A DNA stretch of 64,000 bases, taken from Anisus vortex (lineage: Eukaryota; Mollusca; Gastropoda; Planorbidae). How positions within the stretch are numbered: position 1 is the first letter of the stretch; each line of letters begins with the position of its first letter. Below the pieces are notes generated by a model that was given only the letters and a program-made list of their open reading frames with translations, made no database searches and was not told the DNA's origin. Shown piece by piece: positions 49,001 through 62,000 of the stretch. The translations under genes and the position numbers were made by a program. The stretch covers positions 30,809,671 to 30,873,670 of the forward strand of contig OX421495.1 of NCBI GenBank assembly GCA_949126835.1. Reading direction: 5' to 3'.

Positions 49001-52000
49001 TTATTATAGAGTCTGTTATTCAAACTTAAACACTAACATAGCTCTGCCAGTTATTATAGAGTTTGGTATTAAAACTTAAACACTAACATAGCTCTGTCAG
49101 TTATTATAGAGTCTGCTTTTCACACATAAACACTATCATAGCTCAGCCAGTTATTATAGAGTCTGCTTTTCACACATAAACATTAACATAGCTCTTCCAG
49201 TTATTAAATAGTCTGGTATTCACACTTAAACACTAACATAGCCTTGCTAGTTATTATAGACTCTGGTTTTTACACTTAAACACTAACATATCTCTGCCAG
49301 TTATTATAGTCTGGTATTCACACTTAAACACTAACATAGCTATGTCAGTTATTATAGAGTCTCTAATTCAAACTTAAACACTAACATAGCTCTTCCAGTT
49401 ATTATAGAGTTTGGTATTTCCACTTAAACTCTAACATAGCTCTGCCAGGTTTTATAGAGTCTGGTATTCACACTTAAATACTAACATAGCTCTGCTAGTT
49501 ATTATAGTCTGGTATTCACACTTAAACACTAACATAGCTCTGCAAGTTATTTTAGTCTGGTATTCACACTTTAACACTAACATAGCTGTGCCATTTAATA
49601 TGGTCTGGTATTCACACTTAAACACTAACATAGCTCTGCCAGTTATTATAGAGTCTAGTATTCACATATAAACACTAACAAAGCTCTGTCAGTTATTAGA
49701 GAGTCTGGTGTTCACACTTAAACAGTAACATAACTCTGTCAGTTATGAGAGAGTCTGGTATTTACACTTAAAAACTATAATAGCTCTGCCAGTTATGATA
49801 CAGTCTGGTTTTTACACTTAAACACTAACATAGCTCTGCCAGGTTTTATAGAGTCTGGTATTTACACTTAAACACTAACAAAGCTCTGCCAATTATTATA
49901 GAGTCTGGTATTCACACTTAAACACTAACATAGCTCTGCCAGTTATTATAGAGTCTGGTATTCACACTTTAACACTTATCTAGCTCTGCGAGTTATTATA
50001 GAGTCTGTTATTCACACTTAGACACTTATACACTAACACAGATCTGCCAGTTATTATAGTCTGGTATTCACACTTAAACACTAACATAGCTCTGCCAGTT
50101 AAAATTGAGTTTGGTATTAACACTTAATCACTAACATAGCTCTGCCAGTTAATATAGAGTCTGGTATTCAAAATTAAGCACTTACATAGCTTTACCAGTT
50201 ATAATTGAGTTTGGTATTAACACTTTATCACTAACATAGCTCTGCCAGTTATTATAGAGTCTGGTATTCAAACTTAAATACTATCATAGCTCTGCCAGTT
50301 ATTATAGTCTAGTATTCTCACTTAAAAAAATTAACATAGCTCTGCCAGTTATTATAGAGTCTGGTATTCACACTTAAACACTAACAAAGCTCTTCCAGTA
50401 TTTAAATAGTCTGGTATTCACACTTAAACACTAACATAGCCTTGCCAGTTATTATAGACTCTGGTATTCACACTTAAACACTAACATAGCTCTGCCAGTT
50501 ATTATAGTCTGGTATTCACACTTAAACATTAACATAGCTCTGACAGTTATTATAGAGTCTGGTATTCATACTTAAACACTTATACACTAACACAGCTCTG
50601 CCAGTTATTATAGAGTCTGTTATTCAAACTTAAACACTAACATAGCTTTGCCAGTTATTATAGAGTTTGGTACTCACACTTAATCACTAACATAGCTCTG
50701 CCAGTTTTTATAGAGTATGGTATTCATACTTAAACACTATCATAGCTCAGCCAGTTATTATAGTCTGGTAATCACACTTAAACACTAACATAGCTCTGAC
50801 AGTTATTATAGAGTCTGTTATTCACACTTAATCACTAACGTAGCTCTTCCAGTTATTATAGTCTGGTATTTCCACTTAAACTCTAACATAGCTCTGCCAG
50901 ATTTTATAGAGTCTGGTATTCACACTTATATACTAACATAGCTCTGCCAGTTATTATAGAGTCTGGTATTCACACTTAAACACTAACATAGCTCTGCAAG
51001 TTATTTTAGTCTGGTATTCACACTTTAACACTAACATAGCTGTGCCATTTATTATAGAGTCTGGTATTTACACTTAAACTCTAACATAGCTCTGCCATTT
51101 AATATGGTCTGGTATTCACACTTAAACACTAACATAGCTCTGCCAGTTATTATAGAGTCTGATATTCACACTTAAACACTAACATAGCTCTGTCAGTTAT
51201 TAGAGAGTCTGGTGTTCACACTTAAACAGTAACATAACTCTGTCAGTTATGAGAGAGTCTGGTATTTACACTTAAAAACTATAATAGCTCTGCCAGTTAT
51301 TATACAGTCTGGTTTTTACACTTAAACACTTACATAGCTTTGCCAGTTATAACTGAGTTTGGTATTAACACTTAATCACTAACATAGCTCTGCCAGTTAT
51401 TATAGTCTGGTATTCTCACTTAAACACTAACATAGCTCTGCCAGTTATTATAGAGTCTGGTATTCACACTTAAACACTAACATAGCTCTTTCATTTATTA
51501 AATAGTCTGGTATTCACACTTAAACACTAACATAGCTTTGCCAGTTATTATAGACTCTGGTATTCACACTTAAACACTAACATAGCTCTGCCAGTTATTA
51601 TAGTCTGGTATTCAAACTTAAACACTATCATAGCTCTGCCAGTTATTATTATCTGGTATTCTCACTTAAACACTAACATAGCTCTGCCAGTTATTATAGA
51701 GTCTGGTATTCACACTTAAACACTAACATAGCTCTTTCATTTATTAAATAGTCTGGTATTCACACTTAAACACTAACATAGCCTTGCCAGTTATTATAGA
51801 CTCTGGTATTCACACTTAAACACTAACATAGCTCTGCCAGTTATTATAGTCTGGTATTCACACTTAAACACTAACATAGCTCTGTCAGTTATTATAGAGT
51901 CTGTTATTCAAACTTAAACACTAACATAGCTCTGCCAGTTATTATAGAGTTTGGTATTAACACTTAAACACTAACATAGCTCTGTCAGTTATTATAGAGT

Positions 52001-55000
52001 CTGCTTTTCACACATAAACACTATCATAGCTCAGCCAGTTATTATAGAGTCTGCTTTTCACACATAAACACTAACATAGCTCTTCCAGTTATTAAATAGT
52101 CTGGTATTCACACTTAAACACTAACATAGCCTTGCTAGTTATTATAGACTCTGGTTTTTACACTTAAACACTAACATATCTCTGCCAGTTATTATAGTCT
52201 GGTATTCACACTTAAACACTAACATAGCTATGTCAGTTATTATAGAGTCTCTAATTCAAACTTAAACACTAACATAGCTCTTCCAGTTATTATAGAGTTT
52301 GGTATTTCCACTTAAACTCTAACATAGCTCTGCCATATTTTATAGAGTCTGGTATTCACACTTAAAAACTAACATAGCTCTGCTAGTTATTATAGTCTGG
52401 TATTCACACTTAAACACTAACATAGCTCTGCAAGTTATTTTAGTCTGGTATTCACACTTTAACACTAACATAGCTGTGCCATTTAATATGGTCTGGTATT
52501 CACACTTAAACACTAACATAGCTCTGCCAGTTATTATAGAGTCTGGTATTCACATATAAACACTAACAAAGCTCTGTCAGTTATTAGAGAGTCTGGTGTT
52601 CACACTTAAACAGTAACATAACTCTGTCAGTTATGAGAGAGTCTGGTATTTACACTTAAAAACTATAATAGCTCTGAAAGTTATGATACAGTCTGGTTTT
52701 TACACTTAAACACTAACATAGCTCTGCCAGGTTTTATAGAGTCTGGTATTTACACTTAAACACTAACAAAGCTCTGCCAATTATTATAGAGTCTGGTATT
52801 CACACTTAAACACTAACATAGCTCTGCCAGTTATTATAGAGTCTGGTATTCACACTTTAACACTTATCTAGCTCTGCGAGTTATTATAGAGTCTGTTATT
52901 CACACTTAGACACGTATACACTAACACAGATCTGCCAGTTATTATAGTCTGGTATTCACACTTAAACACTAACATAGCTCTGCCAGTTATAATTGAGTTT
53001 GGTATTAACACTTAATCACTAACATAGCTCTGCCAGTTAATATAGAGTCTGGTATTCAAAATTAAGCACTTACATAGCTTTACCAGTTATAATTGAGTTT
53101 GGTATTAACACTTTATCACTAACATAGCTCTGTCAGTTATTATAGAGTCTGGTATTCAAACTTAAATACTATCATAGCTCTGCCAGTTATTATAGTCTAG
53201 TATTCTCACTTAAAAAAATTAACATAGCTCTGCCAGTTATTATAGAGTCTGGTATTCACACTTAAACACTAACAAAGCTCTTCCAGTAATTAAATAGTCT
53301 GGTATTCACACTTAAACACTAACATAGCCTTGCCAGTTATTATAGACTCTGGTATTCACACTTAAACACTAACATAGCTCTGCCAGTTATTATAGTCTGG
53401 TATTCACACTTAAACATTAACATAGCTCTGACAGTTATTATAGAGTCTGGTATTCATACTTAAACACTTATACACTAACACAGCTCTGCCAGTTATTATA
53501 GTCTGGTATTCACACTTAAACACTAACTTAGCTCTGCCAGTTATTATAGAGTCTGGTATTCACACATAAACACTTACATAGCTTTGCCAGTTATAATTGA
53601 GTTTGGTATTAACACTTAATCACTAACATAGCTCTGCCAGATATTATAGAGTTTGGTATTTAAACTTAAACACTATCATAGCTCTGCCAGTTATTATAGT
53701 CTGGTATTCTCACTTAAACACTAACATAGCTCTGCCAGTTATTATAGAGTCTGGTATTCACACTCAAACACTAACAAAGCTCCTCCAGTTATTAAATAGT
53801 CTGGTATTCACACTTAAACACTAACAAAGCCTTGCCAGTTATTATAGACTCGGGTTTTTACACATAAACACTAACATAGCTCTGCCAGTTATTTTAGTCT
53901 GGTATTCACACTTAAACACTAACATAGCTCTGTCAGTTATTATAGAGTCTGTTATTCAAACTTAAACACTAACATAGCTCTGCCAGTTATTATAGAGTTT
54001 GGTATTCACACTTAATCACTAACATAGCTCTGCCAGTTTTTATAGAGTATGGTATTCATACTTAAACACTATCATAGCTCAGCCAGTTATTATAGTCTGG
54101 TAATCACACTTAAACACTAACATAGCTCTGACAGTTATTATAGAGTCTGTTATTCACACTTAATCACTAACGTAGCTCTTCCAGTTATTATAGTCTGGTA
54201 TTTCCACTTAAACTCTAACATAGCTCTGCCAGATTTTATATAGTCTGGTATTCACACTTATATACTAACATAGCTCTGCCAGTTATTATAGAGTCTGGTA
54301 TTCACACTTAAATACTAACATAGCTCTGCAAGTTATTTTAGTCTGGTATTCACACTTTAACACTAACATAGCTGTGCCATTTATTATAGAGTCTGGTATT
54401 TACACTTAAACTCTAACATAGCTCTGCCATTTAATATGGTCTGGTATTCACACTTAAACACTAACATAGCTCTGCCAGTTATTATAGAGTCTGATATTCA
54501 CACTTAAACACTAACATAGCTCTGTCAGTTATTAGAGAGTCTGGTGTTCACACTTAAACAGTAACATAACTCTGTCAGTTATGAGAGAGTCTGGTATTTA
54601 CACTTAAAAACTATAATAGCTCTGCCAGTTATTATACAGTCTGGTTTTTACACTTAAACACTTACATAGCTTTGCCAGTTATAAATGAGATTGGTATTAA
54701 CACTTAATCACTAACATAGCTCTGCCAGTTATTATAGTCTGGTATTCTCACTTAAACACTAACATAGCTCTGCCAGTTATTATAGAGTCTGGTATTCACA
54801 CTTAAACACTAACATAGCTCTTTCATTTATTAAATAGTCTGGTATTCACACTTAAACACTAACATAGCTTTGCCAGTTATTATAGACTCTGGTATTCACA
54901 CTTAAACACTAACATAGCTCTGCCAGTTATTATAGTCTGGTATTCAAACTTAAACACTATCATAGCTCTGCCAGTTATTATAGTCTGGTATTCTCACTTA

Positions 55001-56066
55001 AACACTAACATAGCTCTGCCAGTTATTATAGAGTCTGGTATTCACACTCAAACACTAACATAGCTCTTTCATTTATTAAATAGTCTGGTATTCACACTTA
55101 AACACTAACATAGCCTTGCCAGTTATTATAGACTCTGGTATTCACACTTAAACACTAACATAGCTCTGCCAGTTATTATAGCCTGGTATTCACACTTAAA
55201 CACTAACATAGCTCTGTCAGTTATTATAGAGTCTGTTATTCAAACTTAAACACTAACATAGCTCTGCCAGTTATTATAGAGTTTGGTATTAACACTTAAA
55301 CACTAACATAGCTCTTTCATTTATTAAATAGTCTGGTATTCACACTTGAACACTAACATAGCTCTGTCAGTTATTATAGAGTCTGCTTTTCACACATAAA
55401 CACTATCATAGCTCAGCCAGTTATTATAGTCTTGTATTCACACTTAAAAACTAACATAGCTCTGTCAGTTATTATAGAGTCTGGTATTCACACTTAAACA
55501 CTAACATAGCTCTACCAGTTATTATAGAGTCTGGTATTCATACTTAAACACTAACATAGTTTGCCAGTTAATATAGGGTCTGGTATTCAAAATTAAACAC
55601 TAACATAGCTCTGCCAGTTTTTATAGAGTCTGATATTTAAACCTAAACACTAACAAAGCTCTGCCAGTTATTATAGAGTCTGGTATTCACACTTAAACAC
55701 TAACATAGCTCTGTCACTTATTATAGAATCTGGTATTCACACTTAAACACTTATATAGCTCTGCGAGTTATTATAGAGTCTGTTATTCACACTTAGACAC
55801 TTATACACTAACACAGCTCTGCCAGCTATTATAGTCTGGTTTTCACACTTAAACACGAACATAGCTCTGCCAGTTATTATAGAGTTTGTTATTAACACTT
55901 AATCACTAACATAGCTCTGCCAGTTATTATAGCGTCTGGTATTCACACTTAAACAAAAACATAGCTCTGCAAGTTATTATAGACTCTGGTATTCACACTT
56001 AAACATTTATACACTAAGACAGCTCTGCCAGTTATTATAGTCTGGTATTCACACTTAAATACTAAC
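37070..56066. repeat. 50-bp satellite array, segment 7
   Basis: 19 kb of the same satellite with no foreign insertion. Monomers carry recognisable variants (TTCATTTATTAAATAG, TTGCCAGTTATAACTGAG, TGTCAGTTATGAGAGAG) that return in fixed series, revealing HORs. From about 55540 monomers become more irregular (a shortened ACATAGTTTGCC unit, AACAAAAACATAG), as expected near an array edge. It ends at the switch to the 28-bp repeat. No gene is credible here. A 67-codon minus-strand frame at 47390-47593 is only the repeat read in a stop-free frame. Confidence 0.97.
44871..55290. repeat. 2.9-3.3 kb higher-order repeat, about 3.4 copies
   Basis: ACTTAATCAC followed by a TTTTTATAGAGTATGG monomer recurs at 44871, 47790, 50678 and 54010 (spacings 2919, 2888, 3332 bp). 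The same ordered series of variant monomers follows each, including TAATCACACTTAAACAC, ACTAACGTAGC and TTCCACTTAAACTC. Confidence 0.85.
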
Positions 56067-59000
56067 AAGTACAGTCAAGTTATTCTTATCCTTAAACTAC
56101 AGTCAACCTGCTCTATTCTTTTAAGTACAGTCAAGTAACTCTTATCTTTAAACTACATTCAAAGTACTCTAATCTTTAAACTACAGTCAAGTTACTCTAA
56201 TCTTTAAACTACAGTAAAGTTACTCTTATCTTTAAACTACAGTCAAGTTACTCTTATCTTTAAACTACAGTCGAGTTACTCTAATCTTTCAACTACAGTA
56301 AAGTTACTCTTATCTTTAAACTACAGTTAAGTTAATCTTATCATTAAACTACAGTCAAGTTACTCTTATCTTTAAACTACAGTCAAGTTACTCTTATCTT
56401 TAAACTACAGTCAAGTTACTCTAATCTTTAAACTACAGTCAAGTTACTCTAATCTTTCAACTACAGTAAAGTTACTCTTATCTTTAAACTACAGTCAAGT
56501 TACTCTTATCTTTAAACTACAGTCAAGTTACTCTTATCTTTAAACTACAGTCAACTTACTCTAATCTTAAAACTACAGTGAGATTACTCTTATCCTTCAA
56601 GTACAGTCAACTTACTCTTATCTTTAAACTACAGTCAAGTTACTCTTATCCTTCAACTACAGTCAAATTACTCTTATCTTTAAACTACAGTCAAGTTGCT
56701 CTAATCATTAAACTACAGTCAAGTTACTCCTATCTTTAAACTACAGTCAAGTTTCTCTAATCTTTATACTACAGTCAAGTTTCTCTTATCTTTCAACTAC
56801 AGTAAAGTTACTCTTATCTTTAAACTACAGTCAAGTTACTCTTATCTTTAAACTACAGTCAAGTCACTCTAATCTTTAAAGTACAGACAAGTTACTCTTA
56901 TCTTTAGACTACAGTCAAGCTACTCTAATCTTTAAACTACTGTTAAGTTATTATCATCTTTAAACTACAGTCAAGTCACTCTTATCATTAAACTACAGTC
57001 AAGTTACTCTAATCGTTAAACTACAGTAAAGTTACTCTATTCTTTAATCTACAGTCAGGTTACTCTTATCTATCAACTACAGTCAAGATACTCTTATCTT
57101 TAAACTACAGTTAAGTTATTTTTATCTTTAATCTACAGTCAAGTTACTCTTATCTTAAAACTACAGTAAAGTTACTCTAATCTTTAAATTACAGTCAAAT
57201 TACTCTTATCTGTCAACTAGTCAAGTTACTCTAATCTTTAAACTACAGTCAAGTTACTCTTATCTTTCATCTATAGTCAAGTTACACTTATCTTTAAACT
57301 ACAGTCAAGATACTCTTATCTTTAAAGTACAGTCAAGTTATTCTTATCCTTAAACTACAGTCAACCTGCTCTATTCTTTAAAGTACAGTCAAGTAAATCT
57401 TATCTTTAAACTACATTCAAAGTACTCTAATCTTTAAACTACAGTCAAGTTACTCTAATCTTTAAACTACAGTAAAGTTACTCTTATCTTTAAACTACAG
57501 TCAAGTTACTCTTATCTTTAAACTACAGTCAAGTTACTCTTATCTTTAAACTACAGCCAAGCTACTATAATCTTTAAACTACAATCAAGTTACTCTAATC
57601 ATTAAACTACAGTCAAGTTACTCTTATCTTTTAACCACAGTCAAATTACTCTTATCTTTAAACAACAGTCAAGTTACTCTAATCTTTAAACTACAGACAA
57701 GTTACTCTTATCATTAAACTACAGTCAAGTTACTCTTATCTTTAAACTACAGTCAAGTTACTCTTATCTTTAAACTACAGTCAAGTTACTCTATTCTTTA
57801 AACTACAGTCAGGTTACTCTTATCTATCAACTACAGTCAAGATACTCTTATCTTTAAACTACAGTTAAGTTATTTTTATCTTTAATCTACAGTCAAGTTA
57901 CTCTTATCTTAAAACTACAGTCAAGTTACTCTTATCTTTAAATTACAGTCAAGTTACTATAAACTTTAAACTACAGTCAAGTTACTCTAATCTTTAAACT
58001 ACAGTAAAGTTACTCTAATCTTTAAACTACAGTAAAGTTACTCTTATCTTTAAACTACAGTCAAGTTACTCTTATCTTTAAACTACAGTCAAGTTACTCT
58101 TATCTTTAAACTACAGCCAAGCTACTATAATCTTTAAACTACAATCAAGTTACTCTAATCTTTAAACCACAGTCAAATTACTCTTATCTTTAAACTACAG
58201 TCAAGTTACTCTAATCTTTAAACTACAGACAAGTTACTCTTATCATTAAACTACAGTCAAGTTACTCTTATCTTTAAACTACAGTCAAGTTACTCTTATC
58301 TTTAAACTAAAGTCAAGTTACTCTAATCTTTAAACTACAGTCAAGTTACTCTAATCTTTCAACTACAGTAAAGTTACTCTTATCTTTAAACTACAGTCAA
58401 GTTACTCTTATCTTTAAACTACAGTCAAGTTACTCTTATCTTTAAACTACAGTCAAGTTACTCTTATCTTTAAACTACAGTCAAGTTACTCTTATCTTTA
58501 AAGTACAGTCAACTTACTCTTATCTTTAAACTACAGTCAAGTTACTCTTAAGCTTCAACTACAGTCAAATTACTCTTATCTTTAAACTACAGTCAAGTTG
58601 CTCTAATCATTAAACTACAGTCAAGTTACTCCTATCTTTAAACTACAGTCAAGTTTCTCTAATCTTTAAACTACAGTCAAGTTTCTCTTATCTTTCAACT
58701 ACAGTAAAGTTACTCTTATCTTTAAACTACAGTCAAGTTACTCTTATTTTTAAACTACAGTCAAGTCACTCTAATCTTTAAAGTACAGACAAGTTACTCT
58801 TATCTTTAGACTACAGTCAAGCTACTCTAATCTTTAAACTACTGTTAAGTTATTATCATCTTTAAACTACAGTATAGTCACTTTTATCATTAAACTACAG
58901 TCAAGTTACTCTAATCTTTAAACTACAGTAAAGTTACTCTAATCTTTAAACTACAGTCAAGTTACTCTTATCTATCAACTACAGTCAAGATACTCTTATC

Positions 59001-62000
59001 TTTAAACTAAAGTTAAGTTATTTTTATCTTTAATCTACAGTCAAGTTACTCTTATCTTAAAACTACAGTCAAGTTACTCTTATCTTTAAATTACAGTCAA
59101 GTTACTATAAACTTTAAATTACAGTAAAGTTACTCTAATCTTTAAATTACAGTCAAATTACTCTTATCTGTCAACTAGTCAAGTTACTCTATTCTTTAAA
59201 CTACAGTCAAGTTACTCTTATCTTTCATCTATAGTCAAGTTACACTTATCTTTAAACTACAAACAAGATACTCTTATCTTTAAAGTACAGTCAAGTTATT
59301 CTTATCCTTAAACTACAGTCAACCTGCTCTATTCTTTAAAGTACAGTCAAAAAACTCTTATCTTTAAACTACATTCAAAGTACTCTAATCTTTAAACTAC
59401 AGTCAAGTTACTCTAATCTTTAAACTACAGTAAAGTTACTCTTATCTTTAAACTACAGTCAAGTTACTCTTATCTTTAAACTACAGTCAAGTTACTCTTA
59501 TCTTTAAACTACAGTCAAGTTACTCTAATCTTTAAACTACAGTCAAGTTACTCTAATCTTTCAACTACAGTCAAGTTACTCTTATCTTTAAACTACAGTC
59601 AAGTTACTCTTATCTTTAAACTACAGTCAACTTACTCTAATCTTAAAACTACAGTCAAGTTACTCTTATCCTTCAACTACAGTCAACTGACTCTTATCTT
59701 TAAACTACAGTCAAGTTACTCTTATCCTTCAACTACAGTCAAATTACTCTTATCTTTAAACTACAGTCAAGTTACTCTAATCTTTAAACTACAGTCAAGT
59801 TACTCCTATCTTTAAACTACAGTCAAGTTACTCTAATCTTTAAACTACAGTCAAGTTACTCTAATCTCTTAACTACAGTAAAGTTACTCTTATCTTTAAA
59901 CTACAGTTAAGTTACTCTTATCTTTAAACTACAGTCAAGTTACTCTTATCTTTAAACTACAGTCAAGTTACTCTTATCTTTAAACTACAGTCAACTTACT
60001 CTAATCTCAAAACTACAGTGAAGTTACTCTTATCCTTCAAGTACAGTCAACTTACTCTTATCTTTAAACTACAGTCACGTTACTCTTATCCTTCAACTAC
60101 AGTCAAATTACTCTTATCTTTAAACTACAGTCAAGTTACTCTAATCTTTAAACTACAGTCAAGTTACTCTTATCTATAAAGTACAGTCAAGTTATTCTTA
60201 TCCTTAAACTACAGTCAACCTGCTCTATTCTTTTAAGTACAGTCAAGTAACTCTTATCTTTAAACTACATTCAAAGTACTCTAATCTTTAAACTACAGTC
60301 AAGTTACTCTAATCTTTAAACTACAGTAAAGTTACTCTTATCTTTAAACTACAGTCAAGTTACTCTTATCTTTAAACTACAGTCAAGTTACTCTAATCTT
60401 TCAACTACAGTAAAGTTACTCTTATCTTTAAACTACAGTTAAGTTACTCTTATCATTAAACTACAGTCAAGTTACTCTTATCTTTAAACTACAGTCAAGT
60501 TACTCTTATCTTTAAACTACAGTCAAGTTACTCTAATCTTTAAACTACAGTCAAGTTACTCTAATCTTTCAACTACAGTAAAGTTACTCTTATCTTTAAA
60601 CTACAGTTAAGTTACTCTTATCTTTAAACTACAGTCAAGTTACTCTTATCTTTAAACTACAATCAAGTTACTCTTATCTTTAAACTACAGTCAACTTACT
60701 CTAATCTTAAAACTATAGTGAGATTACTCTTATCCTTCAAGTACAGTCAACTTACTCTTATCTTTAAACTACAGTCAAGTTACTCTTATCCTTCAACTAC
60801 AGTCAAATTACTCTTATCTTTAAACTACAGTCAAGTTGCTCTAATCATTAAACTACAGTCAAGTTACTCCTATCTTTAAACTACAGTCAAGTTTCTCTAA
60901 TCTTTAAACTACAGTCAAGTTTCTCTTATCTTTCAACTACAGTAAAGTTACTCTTATCTTTAAACTACAGTCAAGTTACTCTTATCTTTAAACTACAGTC
61001 AAGTCACTCTAATCTTTAAAGTACAGACAAGTTACTCTTATCTTTAGACTACAGTCAAGCTACTCTAATCTTTAAACTACTGTTAAGTTACTCTTATCTT
61101 TAAACTACAGCCAAGCTACTATAATCTTTAAACTACAATCAAGTTACTCTAATCATTAAACTACAGTCAAGTTACTCTTATCTTTTAACCACAGTCAAAT
61201 TACTCTTATCTTTAAACAACAGTCAAGTTACTCTAATCTTTAAACTACAGACAAGTTACTCTTATCATTAAACTACAGTCAAGTTACTCTTATCTTTAAA
61301 CTACAGTCAAGTTACTCTTATCTTTAAACTACAGTCAAGTTACTCTATTCTTTAAACTACAGTCAGGTTACTCTTATCTATCAACTACAGTCAAGATACT
61401 CTTATCTTTAAACTACAGTTAAGTTATTTTTATCTTTAATCTACAGTCAAGTTACTCTTATCTTAAAACTACAGTCAAGTTACTCTTATCTTTAAATTAC
61501 AGTCAAGTTACTATAAACTTTAAACTACAGTCAAGTTACTCTAATCTTTAAACTACAGTAAAGTTACTCTAATCTTTAAACTACAGTAAAGTTACTCTTA
61601 TCTTTAAACTACAGTCAAGTTACTCTTATCTTTAAACTACAGTCAAGTTACTCTTATCTTTAAACTACAGCCAAGCTACTATAATCTTTAAACTACAATC
61701 AAGTTACTCTAATCTTTAAACCACAGTCAAATTACTCTTATCTTTAAACTACAGTCAAGTTACTCTAATCTTTAAACTACAGACAAGTTACTCTTATCAT
61801 TAAACTACAGTCAAGTTACTCTTATCTTTAAACTACAGTCAAGTTACTCTTATCTTTAAACTAAAGTCAAGTTACTCTAATCTTTAAACTACAGTCAAGT
61901 TACTCTAATCTTTCAACTACAGTAAAGTTACTCTTATCTTTAAACTACAGTCAAGTTACTCTTATCTTTAAACTACAGTCAAGTTACTCTTATCTTTAAA

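Noticed and set aside
1..56066. Origin of the 50-bp monomer as a dimer of about 25 bp
   Set aside because: TAG-n-TCTG...TATT can be aligned between the two halves, but the match is short and needs gaps. In AT-rich DNA this is too weak to claim.
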